64,000 nucleotides of DNA, from NCBI GenBank assembly GCA_030272155.1, contig CP126191.1, forward strand, positions 8,950,501-9,014,500, in the 5' to 3' direction. Made by a program: the position numbers and the translations under genes. This document shows, piece by piece, positions 47,788 to 59,001 of the stretch; position 1 is the stretch's first letter; the number at the start of each line of letters is the position of its first letter. Origin of the DNA: Tetradesmus obliquus. Its lineage: Eukaryota > Chlorophyta > Chlorophyceae > Sphaeropleales > Scenedesmaceae. The notes beneath the pieces are model-generated. The model worked only from the letters and a program-made list of their open reading frames with translations. It did no database searches and was not told the origin of the DNA.

Positions 47788-49913
47788 ATAGACATGAGTG
47801 GGGTGCTGCTGGTTGGCGCAGTACTGATGCCGCAGGCGGACGCCCCTCTGAATCCTGTGCAGCAGGAAGGAACCCAGGGCCGAGTTTGGGGCAGGTGAGG
47901 TGCTTGCTGCTGGTTTTGGTTCAGTCGTGATGCCCAGGGCAGTGCAGGAGTGCGCTTGAAGAAGCTTTGCAGTGTATCTCAGCAAATCACAAGCTTCACC
48001 CGCCAGGTTCGGGTTGCTCTTGATGCACTACTAGCAGCACATTTTGCCTGCTGCTGCATGCGCACTTCACACTAATCGCCCACGAGCACATGCACACTCG
48101 CACAAGCACATGCTGCATAACCGCACATGCACCTGGTAGCGAATGTGCTGCCCAGGGGCGCCCCAACGCAACCCTCCTCCTCAGGCAACCCTTACCTTTA
48201 TATCCCTGCAAAACACACGCCCACACCCATGCACATGCACACACGCATGCACCCCTGCATATCAATCAAAGAAGCACGAACCTGGTAGCCGACTGTGCTG
48301 CGCAGCGTCACACCCAGCTCCCCAGCCACGCGCTCTAGCACATCTGTGCATGTCAAGACTCTTCTGGAAAGGGTGCTACACCTACCAGCAGCACGCCCGC
48401 CTGCTCTTCCAAACACGCAATCCCTCTGTCCGACCTGCACCCATACAACACGCGCACACATGCGCACACACGCACTCTTCGGCAAATGCACACCTGCAAC
48501 ACCTGCAACACCTACACAGCAGCAGCAGCAGCAGCACCCACCTGGTAGCCGACTGTACTGCCCAGGGCCACCCCCAGCTCCCCAGCCACGCGCTCCGCAG
48601 TGCTGATGGCAGCCACGCGCCGCGGCTGCGTCACCACGATGGCGCCTGCCCGCTCCGGGAAGTCCCTGCAGCCGTAGCCGGCCTCCAGCAGGAACTGCGG
48701 CACCTGCGTGGTCTTGCCACAGCCGGTCTCACCACACAGCACCTGCGCATCAGCAGCAGCATGTGATTAGTGTTTGATCAAGTGACTTTCAGGCGTGCTG
48801 ACAAGGGCCGCGGTGTCGTGAAAAGAACAACTCAAGCAGGAGAGTTGAACCTGCTGCCTCGCGCCCAGCAGCAGGGCATCCCAGCATGCTGCCGACGGCC
48901 AACTCCAACGCAAGACAATGACAGCAGCAGCCGGACACACAGCCGCACCCCACACACAGGACAGCAGCACACGCCCGGCAGTGCCGCAAATGTCATCTTC
49001 TATCATTTCAAGGCGCCGCTCACCACCACATCATGCCTGCTGCTGCCCTCCATGACCTCCTGCTTCAGCAGCAGCAGTACAAGCCCGGCAGTGCAGCAGC
49101 TGCTGCGCCGCTATACCTCTATACACCGCTGCACCGCTGCACAGCTCACCACCACATCTTGCCGTGCAATGCCCTCCATGACCTCCTGCTCCAGTCCCAG
49201 AATAGGCAGCTGACGCCGCGCTGCCTCCATCTCAGGGGGCCGCACCACACTCACAACGCGTGTGGGGCCGGCAGCAGCAGCAGCGGCACGCTCCGCGGCG
49301 GCTGCACGTGCAGCAGCGGCCTCTTCAGCTTCTGCCTCATCAACTGTGGCGCAGCAGCATACAGGCAGGAGGCAGGAGGCAAGAGTGGGGTGAAGTGGAG
49401 CGCAGGCTCTGCAAACAGGCGGCAGATGCTGGCAGCAGCAGCCTCCTCAGCGTTCAATCCCATCTGCTGGCAGCACAGCGCAGCAGCAGCACAGCCAGCA
49501 GACAGGCAAGCGGCAAGAGGCAGGAGCCGGGTCACTGGTTGCGCAAAGGAGAGGCTAGCACCATGTTGCCAGTGTTCGGAGCAGCAGAGACTCAAAACTG
49601 CATGCGGCGACATGCCTCAAGCCTGCAAGTCAGCTGCAAACAACCGGCAGGCCGCCACATAGCAGAGAAGATAGCGCAGGCTGCCGCACACGTGCATCAG
49701 TGCTAATGTGGCATGGCAGCCTTACCTGTTGTGCCGGTCGCTTCTAGCCGCGCCTGCGCCTTGAGAGCAGCTGCCTGCGCCTTAGCTGCCTTTAGCTGCG
49801 CCTTTGCGTCCCCTGCTGCTGCTGCTGCTGCTGCAGCGTGAGCAGCCTGCTCTTGCCCATCCTCTGACTGCTGCTCCTCGCCGTCACTATCATCGCTGCC
49901 GCTGCTGGACTGC

Positions 49914-49948
<35 letters not shown>

Positions 49949-51260
49949 GCTGGCCGCACCTGCCGGCTCTATCCGTGCCTGCTTGGCTGGCCGCTGATGC
50001 TCATTGTCATCCTCGCTCTCACTGCTGCTGCTGCCACGCTCACTGTCACTCTCGCTGCTGCTGCCCGCCACCCCCTTGACTTGCCGCTCCTGCGTCAGCT
50101 CATCTGAACCTTCGAAGCCTTTGTAGCCGGCGCGCTGCAGCTTCAGCAGCCGCCGCAGACGCTGCTTTTTGGTTTCACGCGCGCCGCGCTGGTGTAAGGG
50201 CCGCAGCAGCGACAGCTGCTCGTCTGGCAGGCTGCTGCTGTTGAGCTGCGTCAGCACCTGCGCAGCAGCCAGCAGGCAGCAGCGCGCGGCATGCAGCGAC
50301 ACAGTAAGGGGCGTGTCATAATCCAGGCGAAGCACAGTACGGCACTGTAACTCAGGCTGCAGCGCGTGCGGGGCAAGGATGCCAGGACACACGGAAGCGC
50401 TGCACCTGCCTCGTGCGCGGCGTGCTGCAAGCCTGCCAGCGTCACAAGCAGCAGCAGGTACCCTGTGACACATGCCATAAGCTGCCGGTGTGTGCCTGTC
50501 CCTGGCGCTGCAGCAAGTCTGGCCAGCTGAACAGCATTGTGCTGCCACACAAGGCCACCACACCAGCTGCTGCTAAAGTGGCGCAACGTGGCTCAGAGTG
50601 GCTCAAAATGGCTCAAAGTGGCTCAAAGTGCCCTGCTGCTGCACGTGGCTGCAGCGCCGCACCTCGCCCAGCTGCTAAGCATGGCAGGGGTAGGGTTTAG
50701 GGTTTAGGCTGCTGCTACTAAGCATGGCAGGGGTAGGGTTTTGGGTTTGGGCTGCTGCTGCTAAGCATGGCAGGGGTAGGGTTGTGGGTTTGGGCTGCTG
50801 CTGCTAAGCAAGGCCGCGCACCTCTCCCAGCTGCTGCCGCCGCTCTTTTTTGAGCTGCACCTGCCGCAGCTTTTTCAGCTGAGACTTGCTCAGCTGCTGC
50901 TCTGGTTGCTGCTTGGCTGCCGCACTCTTGCCGCTGCTGCCTGCTGCGCCTGCTGCTGGCAGGATGAGTGCGTTGCTGCCGAGGTCCCTGCAGCAGGGGT
51001 TTGTAGAATGACAAGCATGCCGTGGTGACGGAAGTACGTCAATGGCATGCAGGGAATGCCAAGCATGTCGCGGGCACGCAGGACGGACTTCCTACTGCCA
51101 TACATTGCACAAAAGCTGGACAGTGCAAGCAGGCTGCTACTGTCGCAGCTGCTGCATGGCTGTAATCGGCATGCTGCAGTGCTGAGTGTTCCTTAACCTG
51201 AAATAAATGACATACAATGTCAGCTGCAGCATGGCAATGTAATAGTGAGTTGGAAAGCGG

Positions 51261-51298
<38 letters not shown>

Positions 51299-51530
51299 GT
51301 GAGCCTGATGCAGGACCAGGCTGCAGCACAGCGGCAGCATGCAAGCATAACTGCCAGCGGGAAACCAAGGCAGAAATCTAATTCGTTGCTACGCACTCAT
51401 CCAACTCTGCGTCCTGCTGCAGCTCTTCCCCCAGCAAGTCCAAAGCATCAAGCCGGGGTGCCTGCTGCTTGCCCTTCAGCGACTGACTGGCCTTCTGCTT
51501 CCGTTGTCGCTTGGAGTTCTTGTTATGCAT
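42082..51530 (-). CDS. DHX37: DEAH-box RNA helicase DHX37/Dhr1 (Ecm16)
   Basis: This helicase releases U3 snoRNA during small-subunit ribosome assembly in the nucleolus. Thirteen exons (51530-51397, 50987-50822, 50257-49726, 49343-49150, 48742-48542, 47723-47564, 47089-46764, 46531-45858, 45655-45388, 44934-43924, 43640-43382, 42992-42694 and 42342-42082) give 1494 residues with all phases closing. Motifs are [10 protein letters not shown] (about 346), [23 protein letters not shown] (about 449), [26 protein letters not shown] and [12 protein letters not shown]. The HA2 and OB-like regions follow ([27 protein letters not shown]). The N-terminus has DLGNALILPA and [15 protein letters not shown], and the C-terminus is a basic KKRKKGK tail. 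Family inserts rich in Ala, Gln and acidic residues enlarge it. Introns carry many duplicated junctions. Exon 1 rests on phase and the N-terminal motif. Confidence 0.94.
43656..43690 (-). repeat. CTG tract upstream of the DHX37 exon 11 acceptor
   Basis: About eleven CTG triplets (transcript sense) lie 15-50 nt upstream of the acceptor at 43641. The pattern is the same as at other acceptors in the window. Confidence 0.8.
45280..45430 (-). repeat. Duplicated DHX37 exon 9 donor junction
   Basis: The end of exon 9 (junction 45388) is repeated in intron 9 with junction near 45287, an offset of 101 nt. Both read VVLLLKxMGxDxV in the same sense and are followed by GTGCG or GGTGCG. The copy has several substitutions. 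Confidence 0.85.
47055..47292 (-). repeat. Three copies of the DHX37 exon 7 acceptor junction
   Basis: The exon 7 start (junction 47089) recurs in intron 6 near 47179 and 47289. All keep ACAGCATGCCTGC on the plus strand. The farthest copy also repeats CCGCCGGCGCAGC and CACCANNCGNGACAGC. Spacings are 90 and 110 nt. Confidence 0.88.
47463..47597 (-). repeat. Duplicated DHX37 exon 6 donor junction
   Basis: The exon 6 end at 47564 (plus strand CAGCAGCAGGTCTGTGTTGA) has a copy near 47467 (CAGCAGGTCTGTCTTGACGG) with its own GTGG donor. The offset is about 97 nt. Confidence 0.85.
47738..47784 (-). repeat. CTG tract upstream of the DHX37 exon 6 acceptor
   Basis: About fifteen CTG triplets in transcript sense end 14 nt upstream of the acceptor at 47724. 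It is the longest such tract in this gene. Confidence 0.85.
48126..48600 (-). repeat. Three copies of the DHX37 exon 5 donor junction
   Basis: The exon 5 end (junction 48542, plus-strand CTGGTAGCCGACTGTACTGC) recurs near 48282 and 48133. The middle copy also keeps CCCAGCTCCCCAGCCACGCG of the exon. Spacings are about 260 and 149 nt. Confidence 0.88.
49014..49196 (-). repeat. Duplicated DHX37 exon 4 donor junction
   Basis: The exon 4 end (junction 49150) is repeated in intron 4 with junction near 49024, an offset of 126 nt. Both have GCTCACCACCACATC on the plus strand and GCCCTCCATGACCTCCTGCT about 20 nt inside. Confidence 0.9.
50660..50832 (-). repeat. Tandem 50-nt repeats at the DHX37 exon 2 donor
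   Basis: About three units of AAGCATGGCAGGGGTAGGGT followed by GGGTTT(A/G)GGCTGCTGCTG lie in intron 2. A copy of the exon 2 donor edge (GCACCTCGCCCAGCTGCT at about 50659-50676) stands at the far end, 160 nt from the true junction at 50822. The first unit contains TAGGGTTTAGGGTTTAGG, two copies of the plant-type telomere word. Confidence 0.8.
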
Positions 51531-51719
51531 CTTGTTAATCAATTTGTAAGTGCATACCACATTGTCTTCGTCACTGTAGGTGGCAGTACCGCAGTAGGGA
51601 ACTTGGCAAGCAGCAGCTTCGAGCCGTGCAAACACGCCTATTCCTTTGCGATCGAGACCACTGTCTTGACTCACTCGACTCGTGTGTTGCATCGTGTCAC
51701 CGCCGGCATGTGTGACTAA

Positions 51720-52420
51720 CAGTCACTTCGGGGGTATTACTCCTTCTCACACCTCGCCACTTTCAGGTGTTGGCTTGCCCTCCCCTGTAGCAAGCCTCTC
51801 TCTTTCCCATTGCCGTGACGGGTGAAGCTTGCCCTCCTCTGTACCAACCCTTCTCTTCAACAGCAGCTCAAGCAGCTGAACAACAGGGAAGGAGGCGGGT
51901 CAATGCCCCAGCTGAATTGCATGTTCATGCACCAACCTCCACCACCTTCTGCGCATCAAGACTGCCAGATACTGAACGTGGCACATGTCACAAAATGCTG
52001 GGTGAAAAGGGCATTTCACCAAGCCAGTAGATAATCACGCAAGCGATTTGCTATGTTGTTCGAACCCTTCGGGGACTCGTCACAAACATGGGCTACTATT
52101 GCTGGTTGCCACCCAGCAGGCGATGACATGATCACTTTTATGAAGCAGGCACCTGCTATGGTGGCCGCTTTTGTGCACTGCTGCTATCTGATGCGGTGTC
52201 ACCCGGACACTGATCCTGAGGTCTTTCTGTCCTCTCAGGCTATTGCTCAAGCTATTGATGATGCTGATGAGTTTTTTTCTGCGTTTTCATCTGACGGTTT
52301 GGACGATGATGAGTTGTTCTTCGATGTTTCCTCCCCCTATGAGCCTCTCGTTGGCTCCTGACTGGGGTTCCCACTCCTCGTTGAGTGGAGCATGTAATGT
52401 AATGTAATGTATGTAATGCA
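51720..52420 (+). mobile_element. Short retroposon (LINE/SINE-like) with stem-loop and (TGTAA)n tail
   Basis: The 3' end is clear: CCACTCCTCGTTGAGTGG (52369-52386) can fold into a 6-bp stem with a 6-nt loop, followed by TGTAA repeats (52393-52419). The same stem-loop and tail occur inverted at 61723-61765. A hairpin followed by short tandem repeats is the known 3' signature of L2-type LINEs and the SINEs they move (for example eel UnaL2). The 5' end is uncertain. The block from about 51720 differs in composition from the neighbouring gene DNA and has two related CTTGCCCTCC(C/T)CTGTA words at about 51773 and 51830. No reverse transcriptase is visible, so it is 5'-truncated or non-autonomous. 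Confidence 0.55.
52053..52361 (+). CDS. 102-residue ORF of unknown function, in the retroposon
   Basis: An ATG-initiated frame without CAG-type repeats ends just upstream of the stem-loop tail. It contains HPAGDDMITFMKQAPAMV and an acidic end (SSDGLDDDELFFDVSSPYEP). Its composition differs from both introns and host exons here. It may be the 3' end of an element-encoded protein or a chance frame. No family is recognised. Confidence 0.35.
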   Translation: MLFEPFGDSSQTWATIAGCHPAGDDMITFMKQAPAMVAAFVHCCYLMRCHPDTDPEVFLSSQAIAQAIDDADEFFSAFSSDGLDDDELFFDVSSPYEPLVGS

Positions 52421-52604
52421 AGAGTGGCCGCCACTGCTTTGCCAGCAGCAGCACCGCTAAGATCAGCCTGATCATCAACGATCGTTCAACGATCATTGTG
52501 GTCATAGAACCTGAGGTTCCTACCAAGAGCAAGCCAGTAGCAGCGGCTGCGCTGGTCCCTTGCAGCACAGCCCATCAGGCCAGCATGCATCACCACTGTT
52601 GCTA

Positions 52605-54396
52605 TCACTGCTTCGCCTTGCCCTTTGCTTTGCTGGCTGCTGCAGCTGCCTTGCTGCTGCTGAAGCCTGTGCCCGTCACTGTGTAGCCCTCAAAGGACAC
52701 CTCCAGCTTATCTGCAATGATGGCGATCCAAGCCTGCACAAAGCACGGCGTCGGAACAAAGCAAATGTAACCACTATATCACAGACAGTTGCATAACTAG
52801 AGCAGCAGGCAAGACAGCCGCAATGTTGCGGCAGGACCGCCGCGGTGGCAGAGCATCCAGGCTGACGAGCTGATGTCACTACCGTTGCTGCACACACAGG
52901 TATCTCACGGACATGGAAACCTGCAGCACCACACTTATACAGCACATGCAGGCGCTGCCACACCATCAGGCGCAGCCGCTGAGCTACATCATCAGCAACA
53001 GCTTGCACGCAAGCGTCACAAGACACGACGGTTGCTGCCACAGCCCCAGCAGCACCACCCACCTGGTCCAGCCTGCTCAGCCCGTGCAGCGTGTCAGTGG
53101 CCACCACCAGCACGCCGTCACCAACAAGCACAAACATTGCAAAACAGCAGCCACTACATCCCCAATGCCGCCAAAGATCTGCCACACACGCCTCACCTGG
53201 TCCAGCCTGCTCAGCCCCCGCAGCGTGTCAGTGCCCACCACCAGCACGCCATCACTGCCCAGCGGCTGCACCACCACGCCCTGCGTGGCCTCAGGCAGAT
53301 ACTTGACAAACTCGGCGCGGCCTGCAGCAGCAGCAGCAGCAGCAGCGGCAGCGAAGTGACATGATAGAGGAATTGGGACGGTCTCTTTGTTTGAAACTGC
53401 CCCTGCGAGGCAGGCTGCGCACATGTGCGCTGCTTGCTGCAAGCAGCGCCAATACTGTACTGTAGCAGCAGGTGCATGCAACTTATATTGCACCCTGAGG
53501 GCGATGAGAACACGCCTGACACTTCAAGAGCGATACACACGCCCACAGCAACCGTGTGGCATGCTAGCAACCTTGCAGGCGCGCCGCCAACAATGAAGCT
53601 GCACCTCCATGCAATCCTCTACTCATCAAAGGCAGAGCCCAGCCTCGATTGTGCAGCAACTGCTTCATTGTGTATCTTTAAAATAAATAATAATCTTTGA
53701 AAATATATATTTGATAATACAGAACTAATAAAGAATAATCTTTATAACATCTGCCTGCTGTGCTGCAGCAGCAGCTCACCAGGGTACAGCACCAGGTTTG
53801 CCAGGTAGTTGCCCTTGGCGCTTTCCATAGCTGTGTTTGCCACCTCGCCGGCAGCAGCAGTGCCCAGCTGGTACCCAGCACGCGCCATGCCAGCATGGTA
53901 CACATTGCGACCCCTGCAGCGATCACGCCGACAGTACAGCACACAAGTCAACGTTGTTGCTGAAGGCAGACAGGCGTGCACGTGTCTATGCGTGCGCAAG
54001 ACTGGGCTGACGCAATAAGCACGTTCGCATGCTTCTTTGCTGATGCAGTCGGGCGCAGATAGCGGCTGCATGTATGCACGATGGCAACATGAACCTTGCA
54101 GAGGCATGTGTTGCCAGCTGCTGCCTGCTGCTCTGCGAGCTGCTGATGCTAGCTGAGGGGCACAGCATATATTCGTACTATTCTAGTTCTCGTAATAATT
54201 CGCCTTTCCAAAGTCGTGCAAGCCTGCCCTGTAGCCTCACTGGTAGATGACCACCATAGAAGTAGCACGCGAGGTGGCCTGCAGCGCCTGCCATGCCCTG
54301 CAAACCCATCAGTGCACCACACGCAGCATCAGCCCTGCTCACAAGAGCGTGAGGTGCCAGCCTGTCTTGAAGTACTGTTGCCCTGCCTCGCACATG

Positions 54397-54430
<34 letters not shown>

Positions 54431-55592
54431 CCTCTGCCTCTGCCACTGCTGTTGCAACCGCTGCCACTGCTGCTAATGCAAGAGTTCACCGTGCACAGCA
54501 ACTGTTGAATGTCTGCGGATGCGAGTTCTAAGGCTGCAGTAAGATTCGAAATACATGCTGTCTGCTCACCACTGCAGCTCCTGCTCTGCTGCCTTGGGGA
54601 GCTTCACATCAGGATTCAGATAGTCCACTGACACTCCATCCAGGGCAACCTGCAGCATGTGATTAGCAGTGAGTGCGTCAAGACGCGTGGCTGTGAGGCG
54701 AATACTTGGCTTCAGTTGGGACCAGCCAGCCGGCACGCAGCACAGCGCGGCGCTTACTGGCAACAGTCAGCAGCACCATACCACTACACCCACAGGGCAT
54801 GCGCCGCATCAAAGTGCCTGCTGCAGCCACCTCCAATGCAAGAACGGCTGCTTCGGCTGCTTCCTGTGTCATGCAGTGCGCAAGCTGTCAGACTTATTTA
54901 AGATTCTCCTGTCTCTGGTACAATTCAAGAATGTCCAGTGCAGCAAGCTTCCAGCAAACCAGCCTCTGTCGCCCACTGCTGCTCACCGCATCAACAACTT
55001 TTGGTTTCAGCGCCAGCCACTGCAACCCCGTCAGCAGCAGCACTGCTGACAGCAGTATGCCCAGCACATCAGCCCGCGACTGGCTGCTTCCGGCATCTAC
55101 TATTGGCGCAATCTGCAGGCAGCAGTAGGCACAGTGGAGCAGCAGTGCGGCAGATATGAAGAGTGCGAAGTGTTGCTCAAGATTGTACAAACCATGCACC
55201 CAGCAGCTGCACATTCAGCCAGGTGCAGATGCACAGCCAGATCGTTCGATTACTTCCATCTGCTTCACATGCAAAACTTTATGAAACCTCCATGTTAACA
55301 GCCAGCGTCGACAGTAGCAGCGAGCCAGGGGGGGGTGAGGAGGCTGCTTCTTTGCAGGCACTGCTTCAAGCCTAATTCATATGTAGCACTTTGCATGCTG
55401 CCTCTGCTTGCGAACGGGTAGACAATAGTACTGCTTGATGTGGGGAATCAAACAGTGCCTACAGCAGGCAGCGCACCCCTGACAGCGTCCTGTTTGCCAG
55501 CAGGCCCACAAAGCCTGCCCCGCCTGCCCACAGCGGCAGGCTGCGCACCAGGCTCTGGTTCTGTGACACAAAGTCATAGCTGGCATCAGGCA

Positions 55593-55644
<52 letters not shown>

Positions 55645-56119
55645 TGATCAGACCTTTCAAGGCACACCCAGTAGGGCATTGTAGGGTGCAGCTGCTGCTG
55701 GTGGTGCTCCTGCAGGTGGTCAACACCCGCCAGTAGCAGCCTAACTCGCAGCCCTGCTGCACAGCTAAGGATGCTGCAGGTGCTACAATGACTGGTTTGC
55801 ATGTATAATATCTGTAGGTTGTGCCAAGCGGGGCTGGCGAGTCACATGGGCCTCAGGCCCAGCAGTGACGCTGCTGCTGCTGTTGTACAGTTGCCATGGT
55901 GGTGCAAATCGGCGTGCTGCACTGCTTGAAGCCACATTCGCCAAGGCAAGCCGCAATCACCTGTTCTTGGTCTGCTGCTGCCCGTACAATAGCATGGCGC
56001 CGGCTGAGGCTGCGGCAGTGGGCCAGTTCACGACTGCACAACGTGGCAGTGTGCTGTGATGGCCACAGCAGGCCAGTGTGCTGCAGCCTACTGCTGTGCA
56101 GATGTCCCGCTACGTTCAT
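52605..56119 (-). CDS. CCB4: Cofactor assembly of complex C protein, CCB4/CCB2 family
   Basis: CCB proteins attach the extra c-type haem of cytochrome b6 to the plastid b6f complex, on the stromal side of the thylakoid. Eight exons (56119-55961, 55593-55477, 55112-54987, 54649-54570, 54297-54241, 53913-53780, 53321-53197 and 52733-52605) give 308 residues, with phases closing. Exon 1 is a likely chloroplast transit peptide ending ...IVRAAADQEQ. Conserved segments are SLVRSLPLWAGGAGFVGLLA (membrane helix), SSQSRADVLGILL with a second helix, SMVVIYQG, GNYLANLVLYPG and QGVVVQPLGSDGVLVVG. The family call is good. The choice of CCB4 over CCB2 rests on the remembered SSQSRADVLG motif. Intron 7 holds a duplicate of the exon 7 donor edge. 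Confidence 0.87.
53059..53262 (-). repeat. Duplicated CCB4 exon 7 donor junction
   Basis: The exon 7 end (junction 53197) is repeated in intron 7 with junction at 53062, an offset of 135 nt. The shared plus-strand block runs ACCTGGTCCAGCCTGCTCAG and continues through CACCACCAGCACGCC. Both copies have a GTG donor, so splicing at the second would add sequence to the mRNA. Confidence 0.9.
55596..55642 (-). repeat. CTG tract abutting the CCB4 exon 2 acceptor
   Basis: About fifteen CTG triplets (transcript sense) end at the CCAG acceptor at 55594-55597. A shorter tract, 53324-53347, abuts the exon 7 acceptor. Confidence 0.85.
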
Positions 56120-56753
56120 TTTCTTTTGTTTATTGTTGTATGATTATGTTTGGAATTGGCCTGCTGCTTCAAGGAACTTCGTAGTCGACGTTTTGTGGAC
56201 AGTATGAAATTGGTACAACGTGCAAGCAGGTCAATCATTTCAAGTATAATGCAGCATAATGAGTACTCACATGGCTAGAAGTGGTCCCCCAAAAGGCCAC
56301 CATGGCTGCTGAACCTCAGATCGCAAGCATGTGCAGCTCCTGCTTCTGCTCCTATATGTCTTTTACACGAGTCACAAGCTATGCACGCACAACCAGTCTG
56401 CAATGCCACACACACGTAGTTACCAGGATCGACACTTTGAAGTAAAATCGTTTTCACCACACTACAGGAATGCAGCAAAAACCTCCTGGCAACCCTACCC
56501 TGTCATGTGCATATGACTGATGCACATGCATAAGCAGTCCAGTTCTCCCAAAGAATTCCAACAAAAAGCAAGTGCCATTGCTAGCACAATCCTAAAAGGG
56601 TGAAGCCCTGAAACTAAGTAGAGGAGTCAAGCAAGACGCAACACATGAACTCAACATGGCAAAACCCTGTCCAGGTGAAGTGCCAGCTAAGCAATCGTGT
56701 GCACACCCTGTGCATGGCATCGATTGCTGCTGTCAACAACAGCAGGCACACGC
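56120..56753. other. Intergenic region CLPTM1 - CCB4
   Basis: This holds the CLPTM1 3' UTR and the CCB4 promoter, both minus-strand genes. TTACA at 56363-56367 is a candidate UGUAA signal about 390 nt past the CLPTM1 stop. The region is relatively AT-rich. No gene was seen. Confidence 0.5.
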
Positions 56754-56887
56754 CTACTGCCCCTTTTTGCTGTCGTCTGCGTCCCCGTTTGCTGCAGCAG
56801 CGCTGCCTGCTCCTGCTGCAGCTGCTTGGCTGCCCTTTCTGCGGCGGGCTGCACCAGCCGGCTCCTCTTCTTGCGACGCCTGCAGGA

Positions 56888-56919
<32 letters not shown>

Positions 56920-58970
56920 GCAGCAACAGCAGGCAATGCTAAGTTTTACAAACAGCGACTGCGTGAAACACACATCCAGCACTCCATGCCAACCAGCACT
57001 TCAAGGACTGCAGCACATACACAAGACCACAACGACACATGCACATATACACATCTGGTGGGTGTCTAAATCCGATCTTATACATCTGATTAGGACAGAA
57101 GCAAGATCGTAAAACTGCAGCTGACAGTCTACACCTGTGCATGCTCCAACCTGCAGCTGAACCCCACCTCGAGCGCAGGCGTGCTGTCTGCTGCTGCTGC
57201 CGTGCCGTTGGCTGCCTCCGCAGCCGCCTTTGCTGCCTCGACCTCGGACGCCTGCTGGCCTGAGAAGCCAAACTCGTTCACGCGCGTCATGTCCACGCGG
57301 TAGATGTAGCGCTGGTACACGTAGATCAGGAAGATGAGGTCGTCCCTGCAGGACAGCATGCAGCACGGGCAGCAGAGCATAATGGATTCCATATTGACCG
57401 ACTCATAGCAAACATGCCCCCTGGTTTATGTGATAGTAGTTGCTGCACACCAGTGTCGTACCCATAATGTGTACAAGCAGCGCAGCATGGCGCCACACTC
57501 GCCAGCCAGGCATGTTTGGTGGCATGAACACCAGCAGCAACCCTCAGTACTCAGCAATGCAACCCATGCAGCCGCAGCGCACCTGAACACGCTCAGCCTG
57601 TGCAGCGTGGGCATCTTGATGACGAAGGCAAAGAGGTCGTCGATGATGGTGTTCAGGAACTTGTACGTCATCTGGCGCCACGGCAGGTGCGCCACGCTCT
57701 TCAGCTTGTAGTTGAGGTACAGCTGCAGAAGCATCGGCGGCGCGGGCAAGGATCAATTGGGGTTGAAGCCAGCGCAGCAGCCGAAGCAGCATGCAACACA
57801 CAGATGATGCTACCAGGGATGACGCGCAGCTCAACCGCCGGCTATCTTGCGTAAAGTAACAAGGCAGCGCCGGGGTGGTTCGGTGCAAACACGTCACTAG
57901 CGGAGCAGGCGACACGGCCCCTTCTTGCCGAAATCAAGTTGTCTCAAACTTCAGATCAAGTGACAGCCCTTGGCCCACACCATCCACACCATCTGCAGCA
58001 TGCAAATGTGCCGCTCGCTGCATCAGCCGTACCCCCTTCCCCCAGCCAGCAGGGCTTTACTTCCACTCACCTGCGGGCACATCAGGATGAAGCCAAACAT
58101 GTACACCGCGCCCACGAGGCTGTTCAGCACCCAGCTGTACCAGCTCTTGTGCGTCTCGTACACCAGCGCGTAGATGCTGTAGCCAAACACCAGCGGGTAC
58201 AGCACGTAGGAGAGGTAGCGCATGGCGGTCGCGTCGTGCTGCTTGGTGTGGCTGGCGTTGTAGGAGGCTCGGTCTTTAACCACCAGGAAAGGGAAGCTGT
58301 TCTTGACAGACACGTCCATGGCCTTGGTCACCTTCCAGAACTCTATCAGCGTGCCAATACCTGCAGCAGACGGCACACGATCGACAGCGCATGTATGAGA
58401 TGTGACGCGTGCGATGGAGGGTGATGACAGTGTTCAGAGCTGAGAAACACAACGAGTGTGCGTGCCACTCATCTGTGGGTGATGCGCGCTCTGCGCAGCA
58501 GTGCGGGCAGGGCGACGACGCATCATGCAGTTGGGGAGACAGGCACTGAGCGGCTGTCACTTGCACGAAGCGCAACATGTAACGCCCGATTCGCTTGCAC
58601 GCTGAACATGTCAATCTGCAAACACACTGCCAACAACGCACTCCGGACTACACCATCGCGCCGCACCTGAGCTGAATAACACGACCATGCTGGTCTCATT
58701 ATCCAGCAGGTACAGGAAGATGACCGCCTGGCAGAACGCGTTGATCACGATGCTCCTCGCAGACAGCCCCTCCATGCTCTTGTTCTCCTTCCAGAAGCCG
58801 ATGTCATTCTTGAAGGCCAGGAAATCGAACACGCTGTGCAGCATGGACACCACCATGGTCAGCGCCAGCAGGTAGGGGTTGCCCTCCAGGAAGATGCGCT
58901 TCACCTCATCTGCCTCGCCGTCCTGGGACAGCCCCGTGTTGATCTGCAGCTGGAAGGACTGCTCCATCTG

Positions 58971-59001
<31 letters not shown>

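Noticed and set aside
52054-52075. GTTCGAACCC resembling a tRNA T-loop
   Set aside because: No acceptor stem, D-arm or anticodon arm could be folded around it. It lies inside the retroposon ORF.
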